Positions 37,476-48,754 of a DNA stretch of 64,000 nucleotides are shown in pieces (within the stretch, counting starts at the first letter, position 1; every line of letters begins with the position of its first letter). The position numbers and the translations under genes were made by a program. Location: contig JAKCWW010000125.1 of the NCBI GenBank assembly GCA_026260175.1, positions 1-64,000 on the forward strand, given 5' to 3'. Below the pieces are notes generated by a model, which did not search any database, was not told the origin of the DNA, and saw only the letters and a program-made list of their open reading frames with translations. The stretch comes from Reticulitermes lucifugus (taxonomy: Eukaryota > Arthropoda > Insecta > Blattodea > Rhinotermitidae).

Positions 37476-37566
37476 GTGATATCACCAACGCAGCCTATCG
37501 GAATGTGGAAGCATGTAAAAAAGCGGCCTGTTAACTGACAGCTTGTTTGAAACTTGGAATCACGTG

Positions 37567-37606
37567 CTCCCTGAAGATGGTGCATTGGCACCGAAACATG
37601 TCGGAG
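37567..37606 (+). ncRNA. Hammerhead ribozyme-like motif (right arm)
   Basis: Helix I CUCC, core CUGAAGA, U, helix II GGUGC-AUUG-GCACC (perfect), GAA, palindromic ACAUGU, C17, helix I GGAG. This is the cleanest copy in the window: all pairs are Watson-Crick and every invariant base is in place. Predicted cleavage would follow C at 37602. Confidence 0.8.
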
Positions 37607-37687
37607 ATATATATGTACCGTTCAAATGTGAACAGTAGTGTGCAATTAGTTGGTACAATAAACTGACTACATTGATCATTACAATGC

Positions 37688-38530
37688 ACGCAATGAACAA
37701 GCTTAAAAATGTAAGTGCATGTTTATGTAAAAAAACAGATCTGTGTCAATTTTCTTGCACATCACAACTGATGCTTTGCCAACGACTATTCACAAGCATG
37801 GAATTTAATTTACCATTGTATTCATGAACTACATGAGTCTTTCTTCACAATAATATGTGGAAAGTAATTCCGTGTCCTGAAGGAAAACAGAGTTTGAAGT
37901 TAAATATAGAGAAGAGGAAAACACTTAATCATACTTTGATACTTCGTAACAGGCTGAAAATAACACATATTACGCTCAGTCTTTCCTGACAAACTGTCGC
38001 AGTGACCGGATTACGTGCTTGTTGGCGCGGGTGTGAAGAAGCAAGTTGGCAAGACTGGAAGTACTGCACACACACCCCACACAGCTTGTTCTAGCCGTTT
38101 CCAAAACGTCCACAGTTACTGAACATATGAACGTATCTCAACAGCGTAAATGTTTTTGAAATATGTAGAACGCTGCCTGGCGGTTCTGGGGTTAATCCGG
38201 CAAAAACCACGCCGTGCTGACTGCAGCTAGGTACAATATTAGGGGTCTCAGGAATCGCGTAATATGGTTCCTACTATGGTTTGTTTAAAACAGGAAGTTT
38301 GTACCGGTGTATGACGTTTCTTACACACAACACGCATCAAAAGTTACATTTCAATTAGTGTTCATGACACAAGTTATCCGCGGTATGCTGTGTTGTTTGT
38401 TTGCAAAATATACTTACTGTAGTGCTATAAAGTGTCGTTAGTCCTACTGTGCATGTTGCTGATTTGCGACAGCGACAGATAACACTCAATTAGCTGGCAC
38501 AGTTAAAACGTAGTCATTTACGAGATAACG
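37688..38530. other. Unassigned DNA
   Basis: No recognisable gene or mobile element up to the minisatellite. Confidence 0.5.
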
Positions 38531-38806
38531 GTAAGTTTAACTAAGTAAGTACAGTGCCGTGTAAGTTTAACTAAGTAAGTACAGTGCATTTTAACTAAGT
38601 AAGTACAGTGCAGTATAACTAAGTACGTACACTGCAGTGTAACTAAGTAAGTACAGTGCCGTGTAAGTTTAACTAAGTAAGTACAGTGCATTTTAACTAA
38701 GGAAGTACAGTGCAGAGTAACTAAGTACGTACACTGCAGTGTAACTAAGTAAGTACAGTGCAGTGTAAGTTTAATTTAGTAAGTACAGTGCAGTGTAACA
38801 AAAGGA
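38531..38806. repeat. Minisatellite with 102-bp higher-order period
   Basis: Units of about 24 bp (TAACTAAGTAAGTACAGTGC) alternate with a 30-bp form carrying GTGTAAGTTTAAC. Four units (30+24+24+24) form a block. The 30-bp form starts at 38559, 38661 and 38763, exactly 102 bp apart, and the third unit of each block shares the variants TACGTACACTGC. The units contain GTAAGTACAG, a splice-donor-like word. Confidence 0.9.
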
Positions 38807-39000
38807 AGGCCGAATAAGTTGGCTCAAGCAAAAGAACAAAGCTTCAGATTTGCATTCGTGTGGTGGCGGATTCGAATCTCGGTTGGAGCACACTGACTGA
38901 CTGACTGACTGGCATTTTTCTTTATTTTCCTCATTCCCACCTGCCAAACGCGGGCTTATGTTAGTTATAGTTGGACCATGACAGCTTCCTCCCACTTCGC
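38807..39000 (+). mobile_element. SINE-like element, type E
   Basis: GAAGGCCGAATAAGTTGGCT is followed by GGCGGATTCGAATCTCGGTT, a good box B. An ACTGACTGACTGACTGGC microsatellite sits at 38891-38911, then a body with TTTATTTTCCTCATTCCC. It does not match SINE A, B or C beyond the promoter boxes. Confidence 0.5.
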
Positions 39001-39367
39001 TTCCAGTTCAATATGCACGGTCATTTTACCATTCGACTGTTAGGGTAAAGAACGTTAAGAAGTTTCAAAACCGATCGTCCATTGCGTCTCTGTCATTTGG
39101 GATTAGATGCTATACGTGCGGTATAATGATAACGACAATTACTATCTCGCATATTATTTACATATTGTTTCAAATTTCATTGGCATTTCTTTACTTTTTC
39201 TACCATATTTTTTGTTTCCAGTAAATCTCTTAATTGTTTCCCTATATATTTATCACATCCTACCTCAAAAGGCTAAGTACTGTACGCAGACTTCTGACGA
39301 TGATAATTCCAAATGATAAAATCTGCAATTGACACAGGACAGGACAGTCACACATGGGCGGATATGA

Positions 39368-39660
39368 GATAAAGGTAAAGGTTAATTATATCTCTGCTCG
39401 CCACGAAGACTTGTGGAGAGTGGAGGTATTCGTCCTCTCATTCTAAACTTGGTGACAGATTGAGATCAGTGGTCAGTTTCACGTCCCTGCCGCTTTACCA
39501 TCCCAGCTTCTCTTGAAAATCAGGCTGGGTGGTTCCCATAATCGGTCCCCACGTTTTGGAGAAGAGAAAAACATTTTGTCCATGCCGGGAATCGAACGAC
39601 GATTTCTAAGTTGTCCAGACCGAAGTCTAGTCACTATACTGACTGAGCTACCTTAAGGTA
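39368..39660 (-). mobile_element. SINE A copy
   Basis: Minus-strand head TAAGGTAGCTCAGTCAGTAT (box A) and GTCGTTCGATTCCCGGCATG (box B). The body follows with GGGACCGATTATGGG and GGTAAAGCGGCAGGGACGTG, ending near TTAACCTTTACCTTTATC. The core is diverged from the 44480 copy but the block order is the same. Confidence 0.75.
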
Positions 39661-39984
39661 ACTGATTAATACAAAACAACGCTGATATGAATGCTCTTCA
39701 AACTGGCGAAAAATTTATAAAAGGAGAATCGCTCCGCCGATTGGTCTGTGCATTTGAGAATTTAGTGTCTGGTAAAGCAATAAAGTGAAAAATGGCGTAA
39801 ACGCATTGCAATATAAATCTACAAGCATTTTGCAGATGGGTTACTTGGCAGATGGATTGATAGTCGTGCACAAAGCAGACCCAGTTTCACAGTATTCATT
39901 CGCAAGTATCAACGTGTCTAGTACCCGACTTGAAAGAAATCGAAAAAGATCTGTAAATTAAACTGGCAGAATTTACTCCATAAC

Positions 39985-40375
39985 TGAAAGGAAATAGGGA
40001 AGGGAGGAGGCGAAGGAAGTAAGGAAGATAGAACGAATGAATGAAGGCAATGCAGAAAGGCAGAGAGGGTTTCTGTTTATATTCCACATAAACTCAAAAT
40101 CATTTAGTAGTCTGCATTTCCCAGTGTTTATAAGAAAATTAAACGAAGAAAGCAAAAAGGACAGAAGGACATAGAAAATAAATAACAAGAAAGGAAGAGA
40201 TACACCGAGAAGATAAAAAAACTGCCGAGTCTCTTCTCGGTACAGTCGACTTATTATGCAACATGAACAGCCAGAGGGGGAAAGAAAAGCAATAAAAAAG
40301 AAAAGTAAGAAGACAAACAGAAGGAGGATATAAAAGAGAGAGAAGGAAGCACACATTATTGGAAGGGAGGGCAGT
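39985..40375. repeat. Purine-rich tract
   Basis: A/G-rich on the + strand (GAAATAGGGAAGGGAGGAGG, GAGAGAGAAGGAAGC), interrupted at about 40228-40275 by CTCTTCTCGGTACAGTCGAC. The 142-codon minus-strand frame gives a Phe/Leu/Ser-rich string and is not a gene. Composition is like 12835-13115. Confidence 0.6.
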
Positions 40376-41878
40376 GATGTAATTTGCACTCCATTATTCA
40401 TTGCATTAACTTCGACACTCCATTGATTAGGCGAGAGAAAGGGAAAGAATCTGTTTCTGTTTCATTTGGACTCCACGCTGCGCTCTGCGCTGCCCATCTA
40501 TTTGCAGGTTGTGACCTCCGGCATTATTGCAAATGTACGGGTGTTATTTTGGCATCAGCGGACAACGAAAGGGGTTTAATGCAGAAGATACTCCTAATGC
40601 TCAGAGCTTACACTTCTAGGCTCCACTACACTGATGGGCATTCTTTCGCTTTGTTTCTGTTGTGTTAAGTAGCGAGTTTCTTTTGCAGATGGCACAGTAC
40701 GAGACTAAATACAATGAACTTACATCACCAGGCCTTTGCAGGACTCTCATCAGCTTTACACGCTGTAGGAAGACGTTCTTTCAAATTTCCGTGTTTCGAC
40801 TGATATTTGAAGCGAGTTTATTTTAAGCTATTGGGCTTATATTTTGTTTTAAAAATGTACAAGTTTACGTAAAAAGAAGATATCGAATTCTTCCCCCAAG
40901 ATACTTATTGCCATGATACTAAGAATTTATGGACAATTTAATTATGGAGAAAGTTTTGAAATTTTAGCCGTTGATTAAATGATATTGGAGATGTCAAAAC
41001 AGATATTTAGTAAAAGGTTAACAAAGAGGATACACCAGTCACAATTTGAAGTGCAAATAATTTAAATTATTTTAAATGCGGAATGTGTAGTTTTAAGCAT
41101 TGAAACTATGTCATAAATATGTTTACGTTTTATTCTTACGCTTATTAAATATTTGTAAAGAAGAACACGGCCAGTAGCCTTCTTTCGTGTACCCTGCCAT
41201 CTAGAGAGCCGTGTGGAAACTTGCTACGTTGACACAAATAACGAAGGCCTTTTATCGTTTTTTTACGAAACCTGTATTGCGTGATAAATATGAACATGAC
41301 AATGAAATCAAATTCTGAATTGTTCACGAAGACGATAGTTGAAAGTATGTAAAATTTTGTACTTTCTATATATTGTATGCGACGATTTGTTATTTTCATA
41401 CAGAAAAATTTAAAGGAACTTCAGCATAAGTAACAAGTTGTGTTCCAAAACCCGTATTCAGTTCTATGTTCATAAATTATGAGACTGATATCATTTAGCA
41501 TTTAAAGTTTTGTGTCTATTCAGAAAGTAATTACAATTTATTATTTTTCAAATAATATATATAAGAAACTGTGAAAAAACTTAACTATAAAATGGTCTGC
41601 AGGATATTTTATACTTCATTAACATATAGAAAAACCTACACCTAATTTGGTAAAACTGCCTCGTAACTGATAATTGCAATTCCCAAATTTATGTCGTATA
41701 TTTTGGCTTTAATTTGGCGTGGTTGTTGAATTTGAGCCACTGGATTACACTGAAGACTGTAACACGTAATCCGCTGAAATTCGAAATAAATAATTATTTC
41801 TAAATATCTACGTAAGGTTGTCAATAATTATGAAGAGTTAGTTTTAAACCCTACGGCACAAAACCTTATATAGTGCCT
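40376..41878. other. Unassigned DNA
   Basis: A 94-codon frame (40384-40668) has no domain. CACTGAAGACTG followed 25 bp later by GAAATTCGAAATAAATAA (41746-41793) faintly recalls the hammerhead family tails but lacks a helix II hairpin. Confidence 0.4.
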
Positions 41879-41906
41879 ATTAATTAATTAATTAATTAAT
41901 TAATTA
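41879..41906. repeat. (TAAT)n microsatellite
   Basis: About seven ATTA/TAAT units. A short TTTA run follows at 42039-42052. Confidence 0.9.
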
Positions 41907-42787
41907 TATATCAATGGTGCAAAAGCATTTAGACTGGTTTAGGAATATTATGTGCTCTATATATGTTAAGGTTGTGAAAATGTGAGTTTATTAATATAAA
42001 GGTATCGTGAGTGTTCATTCGAGACACCACAAACTGTTTATTTATTTATTTACACAGTTTATCGGGTTCTGTTATTACAACTTAACTATTTGTTAGTAGC
42101 GCGAGAACGCTATGTTACAACACAGATAGCACCAATTCAGGTCACTGTACACAGCTCTGAGTCTGTTTCACGCATCCTTGCATCCCTATAATATATTTCT
42201 TTAACATCCATCCCAGTCTCGGTCCTAAAACCAGAAATAAAAAGTTAATGTGAAAAGCAGGTCCAATAAAAGTTCGTGAAAAAGTAAAAACGGAGGTTCA
42301 ACTTAATTAAACTTTTAAACTAATAATGACACAAGTTCAAACACAGCTAACGGAATCATAGAGAAATCAGCTTCTATGAAGCAGTAACACAGAAAAAGAA
42401 AACATAACGACAGAGAAAATTAAGTAGAACAGGGAGACAGTAGATGTGCGCAAGAAAATTATGTATAATAAACGAAACACTGAAAAAGAATAATCTTCCT
42501 TAGTTTCGAAGATTAGTTCATTTTTTCTTCAATACATCTCGCTTCGAGCTCTCTCTGTATCTTCCAGAATTTATTTTATTCCATCGTCTCGTTTCCTTCA
42601 TGTCAGACTCATGAGGAACTTTAAGAAGGCTTTGAATTACCACCTTATTTGAAATTCATGCATTCATATTTGTGAAACGCGAAATTGGGGGGTGTGAATT
42701 TCAAAGCAGAATTATCTCATTTGTGTAATACAAAATTTGACAGACGAAGACTTGCTGTTGATTTCAGTTTACTTTCTTCATTTGTAG
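41907..42787. other. Unassigned DNA upstream of the candidate exon
   Basis: No recognisable features until the pyrimidine-rich stretch that precedes the candidate exon. Confidence 0.4.
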
Positions 42788-42852
42788 GTCAAGTACTCCA
42801 ACGTCACAAACTGACTGTGGCTACGCTAAATGCTACTGATAAAGATGGCTCG
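42788..42852 (+). CDS. Candidate internal exon, unknown product
   Basis: A 65-bp segment preceded by TTTACTTTCTTCATTTGTAG, a good polypyrimidine acceptor, and followed by GTAAGT, a consensus donor. Only one of three frames is open and it reads (x)QVLQRHKLTVATLNATDKDG plus S, entering after the first codon base and leaving at a codon boundary. The surrounding open frame (42685-42978) runs through both predicted introns. I do not recognise the peptide; 'DKDG' alone is not enough to call a cadherin or EF-hand piece. It may be a chance match, since AT-rich DNA gives many splice-like signals. Confidence 0.25.
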
Positions 42853-44479
42853 GTAAGTAAATATGAAGTTAGAAAATTACATATTATTGCTCTTATTATC
42901 CAGCCTAATGCTTCAAATAATGCAATGTTTTGTACAGGTGAAGAAAGTGTCTTTATAATAACGAATTTGATAATTTAGTACTTATCCTGCACGTTTACAA
43001 AAATGGTGTAACAAAAAGATCACGCTCCTCCTTGTAAACGCTAAACCAAATTGTAAAAATTTTCTGTAGTCGGAAGGTAAATGTAATCAAACCTACCTTG
43101 GTGTTTTTTGTGGTGTGCTAATTTTCGCTACAGATATGAAGCCGATTGTGTAAAATATTGGACTCTAGAATTAAATCAGAACTCAAGGTAGCTGGCAGTT
43201 GGTGTTGGGAACGACTGTTATATAAAGTTTATATGCTACTTTCTTGGTCTGTATATTTGATATGCTAATAAACCAAAATAATTTTAATTTTTAAAATCAA
43301 ACCTACCTGAGTTTCGTCAATAATGGCTATCGTAAATTATGGAGGAACTGTTTTCAGAATGTAGAATTATTGCTAAACAAAAAGTGGGTTATTGAGTTAC
43401 TTTATAAATTATATTTAAATTTGCTGGAAACTACATATAATAATTACGTATAGATATAGCCTTTTACGTATTTAATATACTTTTACGTCCACATTTATGC
43501 AGTAGATAGAGTTAAAGTTTTGAATGTGACGACAAATGTTACTATGTATTAAAATATTATATTTGCATTAATCTTTCCTCAGATTATATAATGTCCTTTC
43601 TTCCGTTTTTTAAATTCTTATAGTGGGCTATAGTGAAAGAGTTAACAGTAAGTGCCAGAGTCCTACTGGTCTTGAGCGGTTAAGGACAGGTAAGAATAAC
43701 TTCAAAGAAGGTTTATAACTTCTGAATATAGAATAAAAATTTAGGTAGTCGGAATACGAAGCTGGAGGGTCAATCACTCAGTCACTCAATCGCGACAATC
43801 GGTGAGCTCTACTGAGTTGTAATTTCGAATTAAATACCCCCATACTTCCGAAATGTTCATTTCTCCAACTCTTTGGAACTAAAAATAAAACTTTGTTTAT
43901 ATTAACAAAAGACTGTTTGAAATAAATGTAATATATGTACAAAATTCAATTCTTTTTGATATTAGACATACTTGTCCAAGGATATGAATACCACAATAAT
44001 ATGAGTTTACCTCTGGGATATACAGGCTGTCACATGTAATATTTTATACAAATAAACTAAATCTGTGGACTTAGCTTGCCTGCATTAAGTGCGTTATCTC
44101 ACAGCTGCATGAGTGGCGCTGTAACAAAGCGATTCATACGACGGCAGCGCCAATCACAACTCGTGGCATATTCGAGAAATCGATACTGTTTGAATGGTTA
44201 TATTCCTCTCCATAACAGCAGGCTAGAGAGCGGGATATCTTGAGAGAAACGAGAGAGGAACCTCTGAGGTTTAGTACGTAACATGTCCAACTGTGTTCAA
44301 GTACACGAGTCGAAAGTTGTACTCCAATTTTGAATATTAATGTTTATAAATGTGATTTTACAAACCTCAATGATTCGATGTTCATGACACAAATATGCAG
44401 TAGAATACTGTAACATTTTCTCTTTCTTTCCCTTCGTTTTGTATACATAACAAATTCAATAAAACTGTTCATTCCTTTA
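42853..44479. other. Unassigned AT-rich DNA
   Basis: No further exon-like segments with matching phase were seen downstream. Confidence 0.45.
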
Positions 44480-44745
44480 ATGACTCGCTACGGACTGGAC
44501 GGTCCGAGAATCAAATCTCGGAGGGGGCGAGAATTTCCGCACCCATGCAGACCGGCGCTGGGGCCCACCCAGCCTCCTGCACAATGGGTACCGGGTCTCT
44601 TTACAGGGGGTAAAGTGGTCGGGTCGTGGCGTTGACCACCCACCCTCATCTAGAGCCGAGGTTAAAGAAAGAGTAAAACTATACCTCGACCCCCTCTGGG
44701 TCTTCATGGCAGGTTATAGGGTTAACTTTACCCTTATCTTACTTC
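44480..44745 (+). mobile_element. SINE A copy (well preserved body)
   Basis: Box-B-like GAGAATCAAATCTCGG is followed by GGGGGCGAGAATTTCCGCAC, GGCGCTGGGGCCCACCCAGC, CACAATGGGTACCGGGTC, GGGGGTAAAGTGGTCGGGTC, ACCACCCACCCTCATCTAGA and the 3' end GGCAGGTTATAGGGTTAAC with TTTACCCTTA. The 76-codon minus-strand frame is a product of the repeat. Confidence 0.9.
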
Positions 44746-45559
44746 TTCGCTCCTTTTTCACTTCTAAATAAAATTCTGTTGATTTTTATTTGCAGTAATT
44801 GTGGTTTCTGCATCACATAAAGAAGCAAAACATTTAGCACATTTTGCTGAAATTATGCCATATTTACAAGTATCAAATCTAGTGATCATACCAAAGCTGC
44901 GGTTTATATAACGCAAGAATTTGTATGTGCGACGATTATTTTTTAGATATTCAGTAAAAGGTTTGTTTAATTTTCATGTTATGGACTCTGTATCCTTCAC
45001 ACAAGTAATAACAAGGCATTTCAGGCAGAATTCATAAATATTATATTCTCATTGCCTGCTTTGAGATGCACAAACCTTGTGTTGTTAATATCATATTTAT
45101 GTAACGCAAATTTACAATCCAACAATATACATTTTAGCTCATAGGCTAGGAGAACTCGACTGGTCCGAATATGGTCTGACGTTCTATTCCTAGAAAAATA
45201 AAATTTCTATTTGCAAAATAACTTATTTGTTACTGACGCATGAAATGTCTAGATTAAATCTCTGACGAACACCTTTAAAAATTTTGCATGCGTTGTGTTT
45301 CTATGAACCCCTCCCGGGCAGTAATTCATTCATTTTCACCATGAAACCGAAAGTCAAATATAAATTCCAAGTAGCTGCCGTTTGTTGTTACATGCTACAA
45401 AAGACGGCCTTAATAAAATTTGCATCTCCTTAGAACTACGTCCACCACATGTTTTACACTCTGTTGTAAGTTACTCGTCTTTTAGATTATCCGAAGAAGA
45501 CGTTAGTAACTCAGACTACGCAGTATAAAATTATTTCTTACTACTGAATAGGAAATCAT
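44746..45559. other. Unassigned AT-rich DNA
   Basis: No recognisable features. Confidence 0.5.
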
Positions 45560-45725
45560 GTAAGTGGAAGCTGCCGCAGCCAAAGTTAAGAGGCCATCCC
45601 AAAATTTGCCTGGAGGAGCTGGGTGAAACCACGTAAAACCTAATCAGAATAGTCGACGTTTCGATTGGGATTTGAATCGGCCACATCTCAAGTACAAGTC
45701 ACACCTTGAAACGAAGTGATCAGTG
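45560..45725 (-). mobile_element. SINE-like element, type D
   Basis: The + strand reads GGAAGCTGCCGCAGCC, CATCCCAAAATTTGCCTGGA, TGGGTGAAACCACGTAAAAC and GGGATTTGAATCGGCC. This order is known to me from a dispersed insect SINE-like repeat with 'ATTTGCCTGG...GGAAACCACGGAAAACC' and a tRNA-like 'TCGAACC' end. Only one copy occurs here. Confidence 0.45.
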
Positions 45726-46847
45726 TAAACCTGATTGATTATATTTATTAGTGTCAGTCAGATTGATAAAAAGTTGAGAAGGGGAAAGAAACACAGACAC
45801 GTACATACACACGCCATGGTGGTGTCGCGAAGGCCGCTCTCTTTCCATAAAAAAGAAGAACTTAAAAAAGTAACTCAATATTTTCCATCCTTATATTTCT
45901 GTTATTTTTTTAGTGACTCTACTCAACAATATGAACTCTGGCTTTCTCTGATCATATACAGGTCTATTTGCTGAGTCACAGTGAGTCACAAACTTGACTG
46001 GATTCACCTTATCACGTGACCATTCCTTTATAGAGCCGAGGAACATTCATATAAAAAGTGAGTTTCGAAATCCGTGACCGCATCTTGCAGTCTGCTTGTC
46101 TGATTAATGCAGTGAAATTATTCGTATGTCGGTGTTCCTGACACACGAAAGGTTGCAAGGACATAAAATTGTAAAGAATAACATAAAATGAAAACAAATG
46201 GAAAAGTTACAGTAGTTTTAAATTAGCTGCACCGATGTGTCATTTCCAGTTTTAAGGGTTGACGTATATGAAGTACGTGTTTTGTGAATTTCGTTATGAA
46301 TTCATGCGAGAGTAATATATAAGCCTGTCTTCATATACCGTGCAATATACATTCTGAAATAAATTTTGTACCTCAAATATTTTTGTTTCTTTTAACACAA
46401 CGAAAATATTTCATGTCACATTTCTGAAAAGTAACTGTTTATTTCAAAGTCCTTTATCATAAATTGGTACAGTCAAAGAAGGAAGAGGAAAAGAAATCTT
46501 CACCAAATGAATATCATACATTTTCGATGCAATTTTATGTACGAGTACAGTCCAGTCCAGTGACCAGTGACTCTTAAAGCAAAAAGCAAAAAATTTTCCT
46601 AATATGAGCGCCTTTGATATTTTGGCTTCGATACCAGACAGGATAAACCATTGGCAATCAAAAATCAAAACTTAAGTAGTTTTATTTCGATTGTGATAAC
46701 AAGGCCTTAACATGAAAAACTATTCAGCAACTTAAAGTGGTCGAAGGAACTGGAGACTCTTAAATCTGACATACTTTGACGAATGCTTGGTCCCGATTGA
46801 CGAAGTGCTGACGTTGGCACTAGACGTCGCGTGACAAAGTTAACTGT
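45726..46847. other. Unassigned AT-rich DNA
   Basis: No recognisable gene. A 79-codon frame (45735-45974) lacks domains. Confidence 0.5.
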
Positions 46848-47060
46848 TTCGGGTATTTAGACGTCGGTCTCTCAACGCGGAGACACATCTTCGATCCCAG
46901 GTCAGTCCATTTGGGATTTGTGGGTGACGAAGTGACGCATAATACGGTTCTGTCCTGTTATTATCATTCCACTAAAGTCCAACACTCATATTGCGAATTT
47001 GTCACAGATGGTGTATCAACTTATCCATTCACAGCGTCGTTAAATAAAAGACGCTGACTC
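46848..47060 (+). mobile_element. SINE B copy
   Basis: The head keeps ATCTTCGATCCCAGGTCAGT (box B), then TTTGGGATTTGTGGGTGACG, and the diagnostic tail CAGCGTCGTTAAATAAAAGA at about 47032-47051. Box A is eroded. Confidence 0.75.
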
Positions 47061-47631
47061 TGACATTTACTTAATTCAGAGACAAAATGATGATACAATT
47101 TTTGTGACATTTCAAGGGGAATAAATTTTAGAAGCAAATGCGCGATTCTTTCGAGTTTAGCGAAAACCCCTATCTAAAAGGAGTGTCTCTTCGAAAATGT
47201 CATTTTGGCTAAGAAACTTGTGAAACCTAATGAGAATGGTCAGTTTACGAATAATATTGGAATGGTCAGCCCCGTCAGGTAAAGCTGTTACGTGTAATCT
47301 GGAATTCAGAACAGTGAGGCAACACGTGCCCTTGCCTACAGTCGGCGTTTTGAGATCATCAGAAACAATTCAGGGGCAACCTAAATTATACTTCTTTGGT
47401 CTTATCCATTTCACCTATTTTTCGGGGTTGATCAACCTTTTTGACTAGGCATAAAAATACGTTCAAGTTATCCAAGAATATTTAGTAAATCCCTAGAGCT
47501 TTAAATGCAGTTAATGAAATACTTATTTAAATAATTAAGTCGTCAATCGAGACTAACTTCGAACAATTTTAAAGTTTGCACAGAATTTTACTTTGTGATT
47601 TCAAAGAAATGTTAATGAAGTAGTTTCTTTT
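47061..47631. other. Unassigned DNA
   Basis: A 72-codon frame (47230-47448) has no recognisable domain. Confidence 0.45.
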
Positions 47632-47884
47632 CCCATGGTGCGACAGTCACTAGTGGACCAGGGCCTCTTCATTTTCGAGGCTTCATGATCACACTCAGAC
47701 ACACCACACTCGGTAGGACTCCGCTGGACGAGGGACCAGCTCGTCGCAGAGACCTCTACCTGACAACACACAATACTCACAAGAGACAGATATCCATGCC
47801 CCCGGCAGGATTCGAACCCGCAATCCCAGCAAGCGAGCTACTGCAACACCACGCCTTAAACCCCGCGGCCAGTGGGATCGGCCA
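47632..47884 (-). mobile_element. SINE C copy (well preserved)
   Basis: Minus-strand head CCGATCCCACTGGCCGCGG with box B GCGGGTTCGAATCCTGCC, then GGGGGCATGGATATCTGTCT and GGTAGAGGTCTCTGCGACGA. Next comes GGAGTCCTACCGAGTGTGGT and a 3' part ending GGCCCTGGTCCACTAGTG. The + strand 67-codon frame gives 'GFEPAIPASE', a string that I remember as a frequent spurious product of this repeat in insect annotations. Confidence 0.85.
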
Positions 47885-48423
47885 CTGAAGTATTTAAATA
47901 AATAAAGAAATAAAATAATATATTCTACACCGAAATTTCGTAACTAGTTTGCCCCCAATTAATTAAAACCAATTTCCAGTTTACAAAGCTCTTCCATAAC
48001 GTAAGCAACTCTTATGAAAACCCCATTTGTCGAATCGCAAACCGGATAAATGACCTGCTACAATTAAGTAATAAATGGTAGAAAGGAAAAAGTGAATATA
48101 TGTGAAAACTTCTTTAGATTCTGCTTACAGCCCTTGGTGACAGCTATCATGAAGGATATTTTTATGAGAAAATCCATCCATAGGAAGTCATTCTTTTAAG
48201 ATCTCGGCCATGAAGAAGCTTTTCCTTTACGAATGCAACTGCTGTAAGTCGTTGATGGCTTTAAAAAAAGTTACAAATATGAGCCTAATCGGAATGTGGA
48301 GGAAGGAGGCGTATAGTTTATAAAAACGAACGTGTGTTTTGTTGGGTTGGCCAGCCTGTGGCCTAGGCTCTCTATCAACTGAGTTATTCAGGACCAAAGA
48401 GAGTTAAGAGTGCTGCAGAATAT

Positions 48424-48605
48424 AGGTAAGGTAAAGTTCACCCTGGAACATGCCATGAAGGCCCTGAGAGGGAGTAGAGGTATAGCTCTACTCTTTCTTT
48501 AACCTCGGTGCTAGATGGGGGTGGGAGGTCAACGACATGCCCCGGCTGCTTTACCCCTGAGAATGACCCGGTACCCATTGTACAGGAAGCTGGGTAGGCC
48601 CCAGG
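48424..48605 (-). mobile_element. SINE A body fragment
   Basis: The minus strand gives GGGCCTACCCAGCTTCCTGT, CAATGGGTACCGGGTC, GGGGTAAAGCAGCCGGGGCA, ACCCCCATCTAGCACCGAGG and GGCATGTTCCAGGGTGAACT. The tRNA-like head is missing, cut near 48605. Confidence 0.8.
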
Positions 48606-48754
48606 GGTAGAATATAGGCCAGGTTTATATTTAGCCATGCTTGCTAGGGCTTTCTGATGTAGATATACATCAATTTTCTCAGCCGTACTTTGAAATATAG
48701 CAGGATTGCCTCCTTTCAGATCCCTAACTACACAACATTTATTATCGTCTCCTT

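Larger units (their letters stand above)
36957..37687. repeat. Fold-back element, hammerhead family 1 (copy 2), with an insertion
   Basis: The outer arms (36957-37174 and 37476-37687) are inverted copies. They share the end motif CCAACTAAATGCA (36991-37003) and its counterpart GTGCAATTAGTTGG (37640-37653). The original centre is the palindrome GTGATATCAC, now present on both sides of a 301-bp insertion that ends in a LINE tail. Both arms carry complete outward-facing hammerhead-like motifs. The copies of GTGATATCAC are best explained as a 10-bp target-site duplication. Confidence 0.8.

Noticed and set aside
38891-38911. CRISPR-like or telomeric repeat
   Set aside because: It is a plain ACTG tetranucleotide tract inside a SINE-like element; no TTAGG telomeric array or spacer structure is present.
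39973-40401. 142-codon minus-strand open frame
   Set aside because: Same explanation: a polypyrimidine strand gives stop-poor, Phe/Leu/Ser-rich translation.
41746-41793. CTGAAGA with a later GAAATTCGAAA as a hammerhead
   Set aside because: No helix II hairpin between the boxes and no helix I pairing.
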